NCBI GenBank assembly: GCA_019722365.1
Contig: JADFUC010000294.1
Span: 806,001 to 870,000 of the forward strand
Reading direction: 5' to 3'
Source of the DNA: Lithospermum erythrorhizon
Lineage: Eukaryota; Streptophyta; Magnoliopsida; Boraginales; Boraginaceae
DNA: 64,000 nt
Shown here: positions 43,001 to 55,639 of the stretch, piece after piece
How positions within the stretch are numbered: the stretch's first letter is position 1
Layout of the letters: every line of letters starts with the position of its first letter
Position numbers and translations under genes: made by a program
Notes under the pieces: model-generated
The model's input: only the letters and a program-made list of their open reading frames with translations
Database searches by the model: none
What the model was told of the DNA's origin: nothing

Positions 43001-44600
43001 GACCTCTACCTTATTCATCCCCCCTCTAAGAACGTCATATGTGGCTAACAATTATTAGTCCAGAAGACTAATCCACAAGATTTGTAGTCATAATAAACTG
43101 TTCACAACTAAAGACTCAAAATTTAGATTATAATTGTCTAGAAGACTAAATATCTTTCAACCTTTTTATGTGTCTTGAATACTTAATTTTAAGAAAGCAC
43201 GAATATGAAAAGATTAAGGGCTTAAAAATGATAATCATATATATTAAGGGCTTTTGAATATTCCTGAAGAATCTATGTGAATGTCCTCAAAGTTTGGAAG
43301 AAAAATAATATGGTGAATTTACTTACGAGCTCATAAAGCACTATAATTGAAATAATCTGCATTCAGCTATGAATTGAGCTTATAAATTTGATCGCTACCG
43401 ATTTTTTCAAGTGTCTGTAAGACTTTTTACAATGATATTGTCTGAGTATGTAACCATCTAAAATAGTGCAAATTGTTTGAGTATATAGGCACAATACATA
43501 CCACTTTCAAAGGGAAAAAATCTTCTTACTTGATAATCAGAGAAGCGAATGTTATCACAATATGAGGTAGTGTAAAAATTAATTGAATGCTCCGAAAGAG
43601 CCAATATATCATTTTTTGAAGGAACAATGAATTTCCTAATAATAGTTGGTGTCAGGATTATACACACGTTATACTAGTTCCTGCTATGAAAAATTCTCAG
43701 ATTTGAAGTTGAATCTCGCGTTGCACCTATCTTTCCTTGAACTACTGCAAATATGATTTTTAATTTTCAATAGGATTGCCACCAACAACATGGATAAAGA
43801 TAAATATTTCTTACGTGATAAATAAGAACAACTCATACCATCATAAAAGATAAGAAATATTTTTATCTAATAACACAAGAAGCGAGTGTTATTACAATAT
43901 CAGCAAACAAGAAAAATTGACCGAACGCTTCTAAGAGATAATAGATCGGTGCTCAAAAAATATGTATTCAAGATGCACCATATTATTCTAAAATTGAAGG
44001 AATCTAAATGGGGCGAAAAACATATTTGCCAAATCATTTACCACATCGGTGACAACAAGTGAAGTCTCTTAAGATCTAATATTTGTCAAAAGTATAACAA
44101 AAATCAATCAAGACTCAAAGAGCTAATATATTGTTACCAAGTTTGAGAATTGTGAGAAATTTTATTATTTGTCATAATCGGTTAGACCATCCCCGGTTAG
44201 TTTGAAGAATCAATAAATTATTAAGCTCAAGAATTTACGTGGAGGCCATAAACAGAAATTCTCACCGATCAAGCTGCGCATGTCAATTACATGCACACCC
44301 CAATTAATCATCGAAAACGTTACACTACGCAGCGCCAGAACAAAAAATATTCAAGGCTCGTAAACAAGCAAATACATATATCAATATGTTTAAGTTATAT
44401 TTATACAATCAATTAGATTTGTCTATTAGATAAAATTATTAACTTAAAATTTTTTATACTCTTTGACAAATATAAAATACAAAATTAAACAAGCAAAATT
44501 ATTAGATTTGTCTTAAAATACATTTTTCTAATAATTTGTTCTTATAATTATTCTTCAAACGACTAAAGATTAATCGATGATCAAAATTTGACACGTAAAA
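43000..44600. other. AT-rich intergenic DNA with degenerate internal repeat
   Basis: A module with AGAAGCGARTGTTATYACAATAT occurs near 43,541 and 43,869, each followed by an AATTGA.CGAACGCT/AATTGAATGCTCCGA-like block; the copies are strongly diverged. Otherwise nothing is seen. The TNO1 gene begins at 44,861. Confidence 0.35.
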
Positions 44601-44622
44601 ACAAAAACCTCTATTTATATTT

Positions 44623-44679
44623 CCCCACCTTTGCGCCAAAAACGTAGACTCCGACAACATCCCCACCTTTGCGCCAAAA
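44623..44679. promoter_or_regulatory. Duplicated E2F-like site upstream of TNO1
   Basis: A 19-base segment, CCCCACCTTTGCGCCAAAA, occurs twice, at 44,623-44,641 and 44,661-44,679, about 180-240 bases upstream of the TNO1 start codon. Its complement contains TTTTGGCGC, which matches the plant E2F consensus TTTSGCGC exactly. Whether E2F factors bind is inference. Confidence 0.5.
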
Positions 44680-44860
44680 CAGAAACAAGCTTCAATATTA
44701 ACTCACACAACCCACATTATTATTTTTATTTATACCAACATTCAAATTTTATTATTTTTTAATTTATTATTTTTTTAAATTCCATTTTTTATATATTGTT
44801 TAGATTGATTTAATATTTTATGTGATAATTAAGTGTTAATTTTCAACGTGAAATGATGTT

Positions 44861-47800
44861 ATGGACAAAAATAAAAGCAAATCAAATCTACTTGCCGCTG
44901 GTCGGAAGAAGGTACTATTTTTTTTGGGATTTTATTGGTTTAATTTTTTATTTTAATATATAAAATTTAAATTAATTAACGAAGATTTGAAAATTTTAAT
45001 TTATTATTTTAATAACTATGATGTTGATATAATTGGATTTGTTTTTAAAAATACTTGTAATATTATTTGCTGTATTTTTCATAATATAATTACAAAAAAA
45101 ATCACCGTTATATTAAGTTTAATTTGAGTTGGAGAGATTAACATACAGTGTATGATATTTGGTAATGTTTGAACAAGTTATATGATGTTTTTAATGTTGC
45201 ATGTATAATGAAATATATGATCATTTTTATTGAGATGTTGTATATGATAAGCATTGATGGATTGTTAGGTGATATAAGCTGGATATTTGCATTCAGCTGC
45301 ATGTTTTATGGTTATTGTTTTGTGATTTTGCATGTCATTGTGATTTCAGGACTTTAACTGTGGATTCTTTTTAATATAAGGGTGGCGAAAGAATTGTTAC
45401 AATAAAAATCAGGAAAACTATACAAATTGGGGTTGGCGACGTTCTCATGTCTCCCCTAGTTGTACCACTGATAGAAGGTAAAGAATTTGGATAGGGGAAA
45501 TCTTATAACCTTGGGTGATAGTAGTGAGCACCTTATATATTTCTACTTGAGTTACGCTGTGGAATTTTGGAGTGTGTTTGGTTTTAGGACGTTTGAAGTG
45601 TTATGGAAGGTTTAGCGTTGGCTGGTGTGTGCCTGACTTTGGGACGAGCACGCTCACTTACTAATCTAGTTGCATTAGAAATTACGTTTCAACAACAATT
45701 TACTGACCCTAAGTTTTAGAAAATAAAACTATTGGGATATAATGTTTTCTGAGCTTATGAAGGGTAAAAAATTTGTCACTGAGCTCCATCTTGGGCATGA
45801 AAATGCATCAAAGAGGTTTCGTGTGAACAAAATGAAGTTGAAATATTTCATTTCCGGGTGAGAAGTATGGTACCGTAATATTTGTGTTGGTTGATTGAGA
45901 AACGAATATCAGTGTTATACGTTCCTGCTGTAGTTGTCATTAGGAAAGGATTATAAGTGGCTACATCCTGTCCTGTGTCCCTTTTAAGCATTTGGGTGGG
46001 TCAATATGTTGTTTGGATCTTTCTTATATTTCCTTCTAATTTGATTTACTAAGAGATAACTTATGTATCATTATCATCATGATCAGCTTCAACAGTTCAG
46101 GCAAAAGAAGGATAATAAAGGCAGCAAGTCCTCAACTAAATTGGGTAAAACAGTGCGCAATGAAGAAACTAGTTCTCCAAAGCGAGCATCAACATCACAT
46201 ACAGGGCCAAAGGGGAAACAGTTAACCCGTGATGCTGTGACCCCATCAGAGTCACATTCTCAAGGGAAGGCATCGGCTGACGGAAAAAATGTTGTAGACA
46301 CTGTTGTTGATCGGCCACCAAAGTCAGTCAGTGCTGAAACAACAGCACAGAAGTCGCATTCTCAAGGGGAGGCATCGGCTGACGGAAGAAATGTTGTAGA
46401 CACTGTTGTCGATCAGCTACCAGAGTCTGCCAGTGCTGAAACAACAGCAGAAAAGTCACAATCTCAAGGGGAGGCATTGGCTGACGGAAACAATGTTGTC
46501 GACACTGTTATTGATCAGCCACCAAAGTCAGCCAGTGCTGAAACAACAGCAGAGAAGTCACATTCTCAAGGGGAGGCATCAGCCAACGGAAGCAATGTTG
46601 TAGACAATGTTGTTGATCAGCCACCAGAAACTGCCCGTGCTGAAACAACATCAGAAAAGGCTACTGAATTTTCCGTGGAGGATTCTACTATCAGGGAGGC
46701 TAAGTTAAACACTGATGTCAGCCATGAAAGTCCTGTACAATATCCTCCGATTCAAGAGGGAGATCATTTTGTGGTTGAAGAAGTTACTAAATCTTCTGAT
46801 GTGGAAGTTCCAGGAGGGGCCGAGTCGAAGGATCAATTCACAGATTCTTCTGTTGATTCCCAGTTTCAAATACACGGGCAATACTCGGATCCGCAGGTAA
46901 CAACTTTAGGTTGTGCCTTCTCTCTTGATGTTAATTATTCCTAGAGAATTTATTGCAGTAGGTTTATGCCCTATCTGCTGTTATAATCTCATCTTATTTA
47001 TTCATGGTAGGGGCAATGCAGAATGCTGAGGGTTTAGGTCTGTTGCAAGTTGATAAAACTGTTGATATGGTAAATGGAGAAGATGGAAAACTTCCTTCAT
47101 CTGAGTCAGATGCACCATTGATTGTAAGTTCGGAGTCAATGGCTGACCAGAATGAGGTGTCGATGAACAAACCATCAATAGACAATCCAGAAGATACGTC
47201 TACATCTGCTGACTATGCTCATGGAGGTACCGAAGAGATGCAATTGGAGACTGCAGGCAAGGTTGTTGATACTGAAGGTTTTCCTGTATTCAGATCTTAT
47301 ACATTTAAGGAAGTCCTTCAAAGTGAAATCAACAAATCTCCTGCAAGGCAAGATGTTGTGTATATGGTAAGAAAGATTGGAGGCCATATGGCTGGTCCTT
47401 TTCTTTTGAAGCTTATAATTATTATTTTTTTCTTCCAAGATTGCCATGTACCACTAGTTTGGACGAACGACCGGGTTATAAGCTGTTGATATAATCTATT
47501 AAATTATAAATATGTGAAATGATTTATAAGAACTTCGACTTATAATCTCATATATTCCTTATTTTACCATGTCCGATAACAAAAGATATGAATCGAATTA
47601 TTTCAAAATAAAACAAGCAGACTTTTTTATGTGATTGATGTGTAGGATTAGAATGATGAATGTTCATATAGTCAATTCCTCTGTCAAAGCAAGTAAATTA
47701 TCCAAAAGAAAGCTTTAAAAAGAAGCCCATCCAAGGTGTGCTTGGACCTCTTTGTAACCCATTCAAGGTGTGCTTGGACCTCTTTGTAACCCATTCTTGT

Positions 47801-50800
47801 AACATAAGCTATCAAATATGTGAAAAGTATATTTGGCGATTTTGACTTAAAAAGAAGCCCATCCAAACACACACGTGTAAAAACCTCCGGTTCTTTACCT
47901 TTTTTTTTGCCCGTTTACATTGATAGAATCAATCTTGGGTCAGTTTGGAAACTGCCTCTTTGTTTTCACAAGGGTAAGGCTGCGTACTACCCGACCCCCA
48001 TTTACCCTGCTTAGGCGGGAGTCTCTTCAGAGGCATTGAGGCATGTTGATGTTGATGAGATTAACAGAATCAGTAGATGATTTTTACTGAATGTTGTTGG
48101 TTTGCAGGAACCTCTGTTGGAAAGGCTGAAAGAGGAACTATACCTCACAACATTTGTAAAAGATGCAGCTCATTTGGAGCTCAGCGAACAAATAGGTACC
48201 CACTCTGAACTCTTTCAGCAATGTCAGCAGTTTTCCAACAAATTGTCATCAGCGACAACTTCACTTGATGAAATTTATGTGAAGAATGAAAATCTTGCCG
48301 AAGAGAATTCTCTATATAAATATCAATTGAAGGAGTCCGAGTCTATGAGAGAGGGACTCCTGGAGGAACTTAATGGCTCAAAGGCTGAGGTTGAGAAATC
48401 TTCAGCCAGAGTCAATCAGCTGCTAAAGGAATTTGAAACCTCACAAGGTGACTTGTCAAAGTTGTCCTCAGAGTTAGTTGAGTGCAGGAATTCATTGGTG
48501 GCTTTCCAAACCGAAAATGAAACTTTACGCCAGAACCTTAATTTGGAAACCGAGGAGAAAGAGCAGCTTGTAATGCAGAAAACCAATATGAAACTTGAAA
48601 ATGAAAAACTTGCATCCGAATTAACCAAGTGCAAAGATTTGCTTATCTCACTGCAGTCTGAAAATGCGAATATGACCGAGCATGTTGCACAGGCTGGAGG
48701 GGTGAACAGTAATATTACCTCAGAAAATGAGCTCCTTCTTTGTCAGAACAATAAGTTGGTTACTGAACTGGGAGAGTGCAAGAATATGTTGCTGCGTCTT
48801 CAGCTTGAAAATGAAAATCTGAATGCCGCGGTATTAGAAGAGAGAAAAAAGATTGACCATGAGAAGGATTATCTGTTCAATGAATCAGAAGAGATAGTCA
48901 TAGAGTCTATAAAGTGCATGGTCTTAGTAGAATCTATGCAAATGGAAATTTTCTCCAACAAGAGCATCCTGGTTTCAGTCATAGCCGAGAGAAGTAGACT
49001 AGAGGAAGAGAGAATGTACTTTTCCACCCAGAATGAGAAACTGTCACGTGAGTTGGTAAACTACAAAGCTATAATAGAGAAATTGCAGGCAGAATTGCAT
49101 GCAAAATTGAAGGAACACATTGGTTGTGAGGAAGAAAATATTGAACTTATAATTCTTTTGGAAGCTCTAAGGCAACATGTGCATGAAGCTAACGTGAAAG
49201 GGTCTGAACTTGTTGGTCTATATGAGGCTTCTCAAGAGAAAATAGTCGACCTGAGGGCAGAGAACAGTACAATTACTTCGAAAATAGGTGACTTTGAAGC
49301 CAAACTTAGTGAATTGCAGAACCAGTTGAATGGTACATACCAAAGATCCAGTGAAATGCATGATTCTAATTCTGTAGAATTGTCTGATTTTCATGGACAA
49401 ATAGATTACTTGAGCCTCTCATTTCAGCATGAAAATGAAATTTTTGTACTAAAGGCATCTTTGAAGAATTCTAAGGATTTTGTTGTTGCTATCCAGTCAG
49501 AACTACTTGGGAAAATTTGTGAACTTGAACAGTCAGAGCAGCGGGTTTCATCTCTGAGAGAGAAGCTAAGTATAGCCGTCACAAAGGGAAAGGGATTAGT
49601 TGTGCAACGTGACAAGCTGAAACAATCACTAGCAGAGACATCCACTGGTTTGGAAAAATGTAAACAGGACTTGTTGGCAAAAGAATCAAGGTTTAATGAG
49701 CTCGAGAACAAACTTAAGGCCTATATGGAGGCAGGTGAGCGCATGGAAGCTCTTGAATCAGAGCTGTCATACATTCGCAACTCTGCAACTGCACTGAGAG
49801 AGTCATTTCTCCTGAAGGATTCTGCTCTTCAAAGAATAGAAGAGATCTTGGAGGATTTAGACCTTCCGGAGCATTTTCGTTCTGGAGATATCATCGAGAA
49901 AGTTGATTGGTTGGCAAAGTATGTTTCTGGAAACTCATTAACTCTTACGGATCGGGATCAGAAAACCTCAGTAGCAGGAGGAGCTTATTCTGATGCTGGA
50001 ATGGTGGATGCTGAGGGCTTGCAAGAAGAGATGTCACCAAATACAAATACAAGTGAATATTATCGGGAAACATATGAGGACCTGCAAAATAGATTCTATG
50101 GATTGCAAGAACAGAACGAGATGCTTGAACAGTCGTTGATGGAAAGGAACAACCTTGTGCAGCAATGGGAGAAAATTCTTGACAGAATTGGGTTGCCATC
50201 ACATTTGCGGTCAATGGAGCCTCAAAATAGGATTGAATGGTTGGGGAGTACTCTATCTGAGGCTCAGAACTATTTCAATTCTCTTCAGGAGAAGATTTAT
50301 ATTCTTGAGACATCTTCTGCTCTGGTAACCACTGATTTGGAAAGATCAGTACAAAGAACATCTGAACTGGAGAACACATTGCAATCGCTAATAACTGAGA
50401 AAGAAGCCCTTTCACATAACCTAGAGATTCTTACTCAGGATTTTGATGAAATGTCAAAGAAGGAACCTGAACATAAAGTGGACAATGAAAGTCTTCAAAG
50501 AGAAGTAGTTTCATTGCAAGAGAGGCTGGACCAGAAACATGGTTCTGAAGAACGTTCTCAATATTTCGAACGGGAAATTAGAAGACTCCAGGATGTGTTA
50601 ATCGGAGTCCTTCAGGATTCTGGTCTAGAAGACACAGCACACGGATGTGCTGGTTTTGATTATTTTGAAGGTTTACTAATGAAATTGCTGGAAAAGCATG
50701 CTGAGCTTTCTCGTGTTGTACTTGATAAGCGTGATCCTGAGCAAGTTACGGAAAATCCAAGAGACCCAGATGAACAATTTAAAGTTCTGGAAGATTCGAA

Positions 50801-53800
50801 AGCGGAGATTATCGTTTTGAACACAAAGCTAGATGATACTAGCTCTGAACTATTGTCTGTGAAGGAGGAGAGAAATGGATACTTGGAAAAGAATCAGTCT
50901 TTGGTCCATGAAGTGGAGGCATTGGAAACCAAAATGATAAATTTGCAAGACCAGCTTAGTCAGGAAGAACAGAAGTCTTCTACTTTAAGAGAGAAACTGA
51001 ATGTTGCCGTTCGGAAAGGCAAGTCATTGATGCAACAGCGTGATAGCATGAAGCTAGTTGTTGAAGAAACAAATTCTGAGATAGGTCACCTGAAATCCGT
51101 CATTTCCGAGTATGAAAATAAAACAAAAGACTTGAATGCTCTCCAAGAAAATTTAGAAACTCTGAGATCTGAGAATATGTCCCTTAGAGATCTCATTTCT
51201 CAAAATGATCCGGATGTGCAGGGAAAAGATCATACTTTGAGCCTGATTTTGGAAGCTCTGGGGCACATTGATGTGGGTCTTGAGACTGGCGCCATTGTTG
51301 ATCCCGCAGAGAAGCTTGAAAAAATTGGTAAACGTTGCCAAGATCTGCTTTCTGATATGGCAAATATGGAACAAGAATCAAGCAAATCTAAGAGAGCTGC
51401 TGAGCTTCTGGCGGCGGAGTTGAATGAGGTACAAGAAAGGAACGATGTCCTTCAGGAAGAGCTAGGAAAGGCTTCTGCTGATCTGTCAACAGTGTCAAGA
51501 GAAAGAGAGTATTATAATGCTGAAGCAATGCAGGTGAGGTCTAACATGGATCAACTGGACAAAGACCTTTCTTCTTTCAGTGAATTACTTGAAAATACTC
51601 TCTCCAATGACCTGAAGACTTTGCGTGATCTGAAAGTCTGCATAAAATCATGCCACGAGTTAGGTGATACTCCTAGTCTACTTTCCGAGCTCTCTGGCAG
51701 TATTCCCGGTGACTTGATGTCTTCCAAGTCCAGAGATAAGGTAAGTTTATCAATCTTTACTCTGAATCAAAGCTGGTACCCATTTAAAAGATGCCTTTTT
51801 TTGTTTTAAATCTTACTATGCTTTTTTTGAAGAGCTTCGAATATCTAATAGTGTTGTGGTATTGTGATTTCTGCTAGACTGATATGTCATTCTTTTGTTC
51901 CTTAATTGTACATCATTGAATCAACTTGTGAGCAATATATTCTCATAGTAAAATGTTTTACTTTTTTTATTAGTGCAGAAACACTATGTTATGTTCTAGA
52001 GTGATGCACTTACTGATTTTCAATACAGGTAGAGGATAAATCTTGATAATTTATTGATTAAATCTTTCTCATGGTTTCCTACAATATTATGCACGTGATT
52101 TAATTTCCTATTGGGAACCTCGTTAGATTGTGACATTTTCTTTTCACTTTGCCATACAAGTGGGAAGCTACTAATTATAGTATGTTGCAGCAATTGTGGC
52201 AGACATGGACATTTTTAATGCACGTGTTCTAGGAAATCTTCTCCATCTGTCCTGCATATGCATTTGTATCCATCTTTTAGTTTTCTTCCGGCTGTAGCCA
52301 GTAGGTTCTGTTAGCTCTTTATGATTATAGTTTTCATGTTGCGTTTACAGGCACTTATGCAAGGTATTGGTTCTCTCAAAGGACAGTTATACAAACACTT
52401 GGAATTGGTACATGAAGAACGTAGTGGTTTAGCCAATGTAATTGGACTTGTTTATAGCGAATTGAATTCTCAGAAGGAGTCCTGTGAATCCATGAGAAGG
52501 GATATTCAGCATTTAGAATCTGTTGAAATTGAGAAAGATTCTAAATTGCATTTTGCTCGTAGGAACTTTTCCTTTCTTCTGGATGCTTGCACGACTATCA
52601 TTGCAGAGATTGACAATTTTAGAAAAGAGCTTGTTGAACGTGGTTTTGCCAGCTATGATTCTAAGGTCAATATTAGTCCTAAAACAAGTGAATTCACTGA
52701 AGAAATCTTATTATCCTCTACCGATGAAGGGGTTAGGGCTATACAAGAACAGTTGGTTTTTGCTGTGAATGATTTGATGAGTGTGCAAGCACAAACTTCT
52801 GAGATAAATGTTAAGGATGCGAGAAGTACCATACTCAATTTACAAAAAGAACTACAGGAGAAGGACATTCAGGGAGAGAGAAACTGTATGCAGCTTGTTC
52901 AACAGATAAAGGAAGCTGAAGCTAATGCAAAGAAATACTCACAACAACTTCAGCTTTCCCAGGGTCAGGTGGAGGATTTACAAAGAGAGGTCGGGGTGAT
53001 GGAAGAGGAATGTAATGTATTGGAAAAGAAAACCAAAGATTTGCAAGATAAGGAAGCTGCCTGCATGGAGTCCAAGGAAAGAATTCAATCACTGACTGAT
53101 GAATTGGCAGCGAAAGGCCAGGGTACGTATGCTAGATACACTCGAGGAAGACCTTTGTATTGTCATGCAAAAGTTTGACCTGAAACAAAAATTTTGTTGA
53201 GAAAACTATATTGTTACATGTGTACATCGTAACATTAAATAGAAGTTCTAATGTGCTTGTGAAATTTTATTCGGTGTAGAAAATGAGGCACTTTTACAAG
53301 CTCTTGATGAGGAGGAAATTCAAATGGAAGACATGAGAAACAAGATTGAGGAACTTGAAAAAATTCTCCAGCAAAAAGATTCAAAATTAGAGAAGCTGGA
53401 TATCTCTCGTGGCAAAGCGCTGAAGAAGCTCTCTGTTACTGTGAGCAAGTTTGATGAGCTTCATTTGTTGTCTGAGAACCTACTTTCTGAGGTTGAGAAT
53501 CTTCAGTCACAATTAAAAGATCGTGATCAAGATATATCTTTCTTAAGGCAAGAAGTTACAAGGTGCACCCAAGATGCATTACTTGCATCTCAGGTCAGCA
53601 ATAAAAGGAGTTCAAATGAAGTCTCTGAATTGCTGGCATGGTTGGACACCATGTTTTCTAGAGAACAGGCTTGTGAAACAAACATTGAGGAGCACAAAGA
53701 GATGTTGAAAGAGCAGATCATATCTGCAGTATCTGAACTAGAGGATCTTCGTGTTGCTGTACAAAATGGAGACATATTGCTACAATTAGAGAAGGCAAAA

Positions 53801-54976
53801 GTGGAGGAGTTAACAAGTAAAGAACAATCTCTTCAGAGTTATTTGCATGAGAAGGAGTCCCAATTAGCTATGTTACAGGGAGATGTTGGACTAGCAACCA
53901 GCACAAGTAATGAAATGCTTGGATTGGAACCTATGGTATATCCTTCATTCTGACAATACTTTTCTTTAATAGAGACTCTCTTATCTGGTACAAGTTCACA
54001 TTGCCTCCACCCAAAGTAGCTGCCTTTTTAGTCCTATATTATTGACATTTATTGCCTCTCAGTATAAGTCCTTTTTAACTTTTTTAGTTAGTTGGCTAGT
54101 TCATCTGCATGTACTTTAGCCAGTTATCTGATAGTATGCATGCTCACTAGCACTATTATTCTATATTTAGGAGATATATGTGAGGGAAGTGATTTGTGAT
54201 TTCTCAAAAGTGAAGTCTTACACATGAACTTGTCTACTCGTACAGGATGTCATTAATGATTGTTGATATTAGTATCATGTATAGTTATTTGCAAAAATGT
54301 TAAGATAGGCTACTGTTATATAACCAAATTAATTTGAACATAGATTTCAATATTTGACTGAGAAAAGTTATTCTACATTCAGATCACGAGACAAGTTTCT
54401 CGTTCTTGATATAGTCTCTACTCTCTACCGTTATGTGGTTCAAGTTCTTTTCGTTAGTACTTACATTTCTTTTTTTGCTACTCAAGATAAATAAAAGGGC
54501 TTCCCCTGCTGCGCCTAAGGTTCGCAGCTTACGCAAAGCAAATAATAATGAGCAGGTTGCCATTGCAATAGATGTAGATCCAAAGAAAGAGGAGTTGGAA
54601 GAAGAAGATGATGATGACAAAGGTAAAGAAAATATTCATCTGCATTGGTTAAAGTTTGCAGCCCTTAGAGGATTTAACAAAAAAAATTGACATTCTTGTT
54701 CTTTCTCGTAGCTCATGGTTTCAGACCTCTTACCACATCAAGGATTGTTCCACGGTTTACTAGACCTGTGACTGACATGGTGGATGGTTTATGGTATCTA
54801 CTCATCATCTCACAATTATTTAATTTATTTTAGAATTGCTGTTGAATTAATCCGTCTTGACCTGTTCTACCAGGGTATCATGTGATCGGACATTAATGCG
54901 TCAACCTGTCCTGCGTCTTGGTCTCATGATCTATTGGGCTTTCTTGCATGCACTTCTAGCAACTTATGTAGTTTGA
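44861..54976 (+). CDS. TNO1: TNO1-like trans-Golgi network coiled-coil protein
   Basis: A giant coiled-coil protein like Arabidopsis TNO1, the trans-Golgi partner of the syntaxin SYP41 needed for vacuolar traffic and salt tolerance. Nine exons fit in phase: 44861-44911, 46087-46896, 47022-47366, 48108-51740, 52351-53122, 53280-53935, 54487-54622, 54712-54793 and 54874-54976, giving about 2,195 residues. Exon 1 encodes MDKNKSKSNLLAAGRKK and exon 2 continues LQQFRQKKD, the usual N-terminus. Residues after ~400 are nearly all heptad-type coiled coil. The C-terminus is an acidic linker, a conserved SRIVPRFTRPV segment and a hydrophobic tail anchor (LRLGLMIYWAFLHALLATYV). Exon 3 uses the acceptor at ~47,021, since an upstream AG would break the frame. 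An extra small exon between 47,366 and 48,108 cannot be excluded. It is longer than TNO1 of Arabidopsis, partly through repeats in exon 2. Confidence 0.9.
46252..46659 (+). repeat. Four in-frame 102-bp repeats in TNO1 exon 2
   Basis: Copies start at 46,252, 46,354, 46,456 and 46,558, each 102 bases (34 residues), with the pattern SHSQGEASADG.NVVDTVVDQ then P..SASAETTAEK. The units are close in sequence, the last most diverged, which suggests fairly recent tandem expansion in a disordered, Ser/Glu/Thr-rich region ahead of the coiled coil. Confidence 0.9.
47726..47789. repeat. Two-copy 32-bp tandem repeat in TNO1 intron 3
   Basis: CCCATYCAAGGTGTGCTTGG plus twelve more bases is present at 47,726-47,757 and again at 47,758-47,789, with a single mismatch. 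It lies in the intron between exons 3 and 4. Confidence 0.8.
47870..48055 (+). mobile_element. SINE-like remnant in TNO1 intron 3
   Basis: The stretch GGGTAAGGCTGCGTACTACC, followed by CCCGACCCCC and GCTTAGGCGGGAGTCTCTTC, then a GGCATTGAGGCATG end and a TTGATGTTGATGA tail, resembles the 3' body found in many dispersed plant SINEs. No clean 5' promoter boxes or target duplication were found, so it is at best a truncated copy. Confidence 0.45.
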
Positions 54977-55530
54977 GAAGGCAATCTGTGAGTATGTACT
55001 TCTTTGAATGTCACCTCTATTCTTCAAAATGTGCAGTATGCATCACATTCTGAGTTTCAGTAGAATCAGCAGTCTGAAACATGATAAGGTTACAAAGTTT
55101 GTTAATTCTGACAAATGAAATTCAAACTAGGCAATTTTCATGCAATGGAGGTAGTAAAATATAACGATTCATATTCTCATTGTTTAGTTACTGCAATCAG
55201 AACACCATAAAAATGTGATACTTATTCTATCTTACTTGGCAGGCATCCTGTTGTGTGAGCTGCAAGAAATGGCAAATTGAGCTACGACGATAGCGATTAA
55301 ATAGTTCACCTGTACAATTTTGAGCCTGAAATACACAACATTTATAGATTATACATTTTTGGTCCATGGAACTGTGATCTGGATTTTTTTTATCCATGGA
55401 TCACAGCTAAACTGGTTACCTTACCGTAATAAAAGTAATATGTGGAAAGTAGATAGGTGATCGACTTAGAAGTGCTAATAGCATTAAAACGTCGCATCAG
55501 ATTTCGGTGCTATCTGACAACAGTGGAATT
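54977..55530. other. 3' flank of TNO1
   Basis: Probably the 3' untranslated region followed by intergenic DNA. No gene is seen. Confidence 0.4.
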
Positions 55531-55537
55531 CTTGTTA

Positions 55538-55610
55538 ATGGGTGAACAACGGGAATTGAACCCGCGCCTTGTGGAATCACAATCGCGTCTTGATCGCTCA
55601 TTACATCCAC
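55538..55610 (-). pseudogene. trnH-GUG: Organelle-derived tRNA-His(GUG) fragment
   Basis: On the minus strand it reads like plastid trnH-GUG: GGATGTA at the 5' arm, anticodon loop TTGTGAT with GTG, then the GCGCGGGTTCAATTCCCG T-arm and a TTCACC end. The bases before it on the plus strand (TTAATGGG) also match the start of the plastid large single-copy region. Compared with plastid trnH, several differences are C to T or G to A (GTGGATG for GCGGATG; CGTTGTTCACC for CGTCGTTCGCC), and the D-arm and anticodon stem are damaged. So it is an old transfer into the nucleus, not a working tRNA. A route through a mitochondrial copy of trnH is equally possible. Confidence 0.8.
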
Positions 55611-55639
55611 TTACTTCAGATGTAATGAGTTTAAATTTG

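Noticed and set aside
45169..45357. Hydrophobic 62-residue frame in TNO1 intron 1
   Set aside because: AT-rich intronic DNA reads as hydrophobic residues by chance; it is not joined to a plausible exon.
55538..55610. Functional tRNA-His gene
   Set aside because: D-arm and anticodon stem are disrupted and acceptor ends are mutated compared with organellar trnH.
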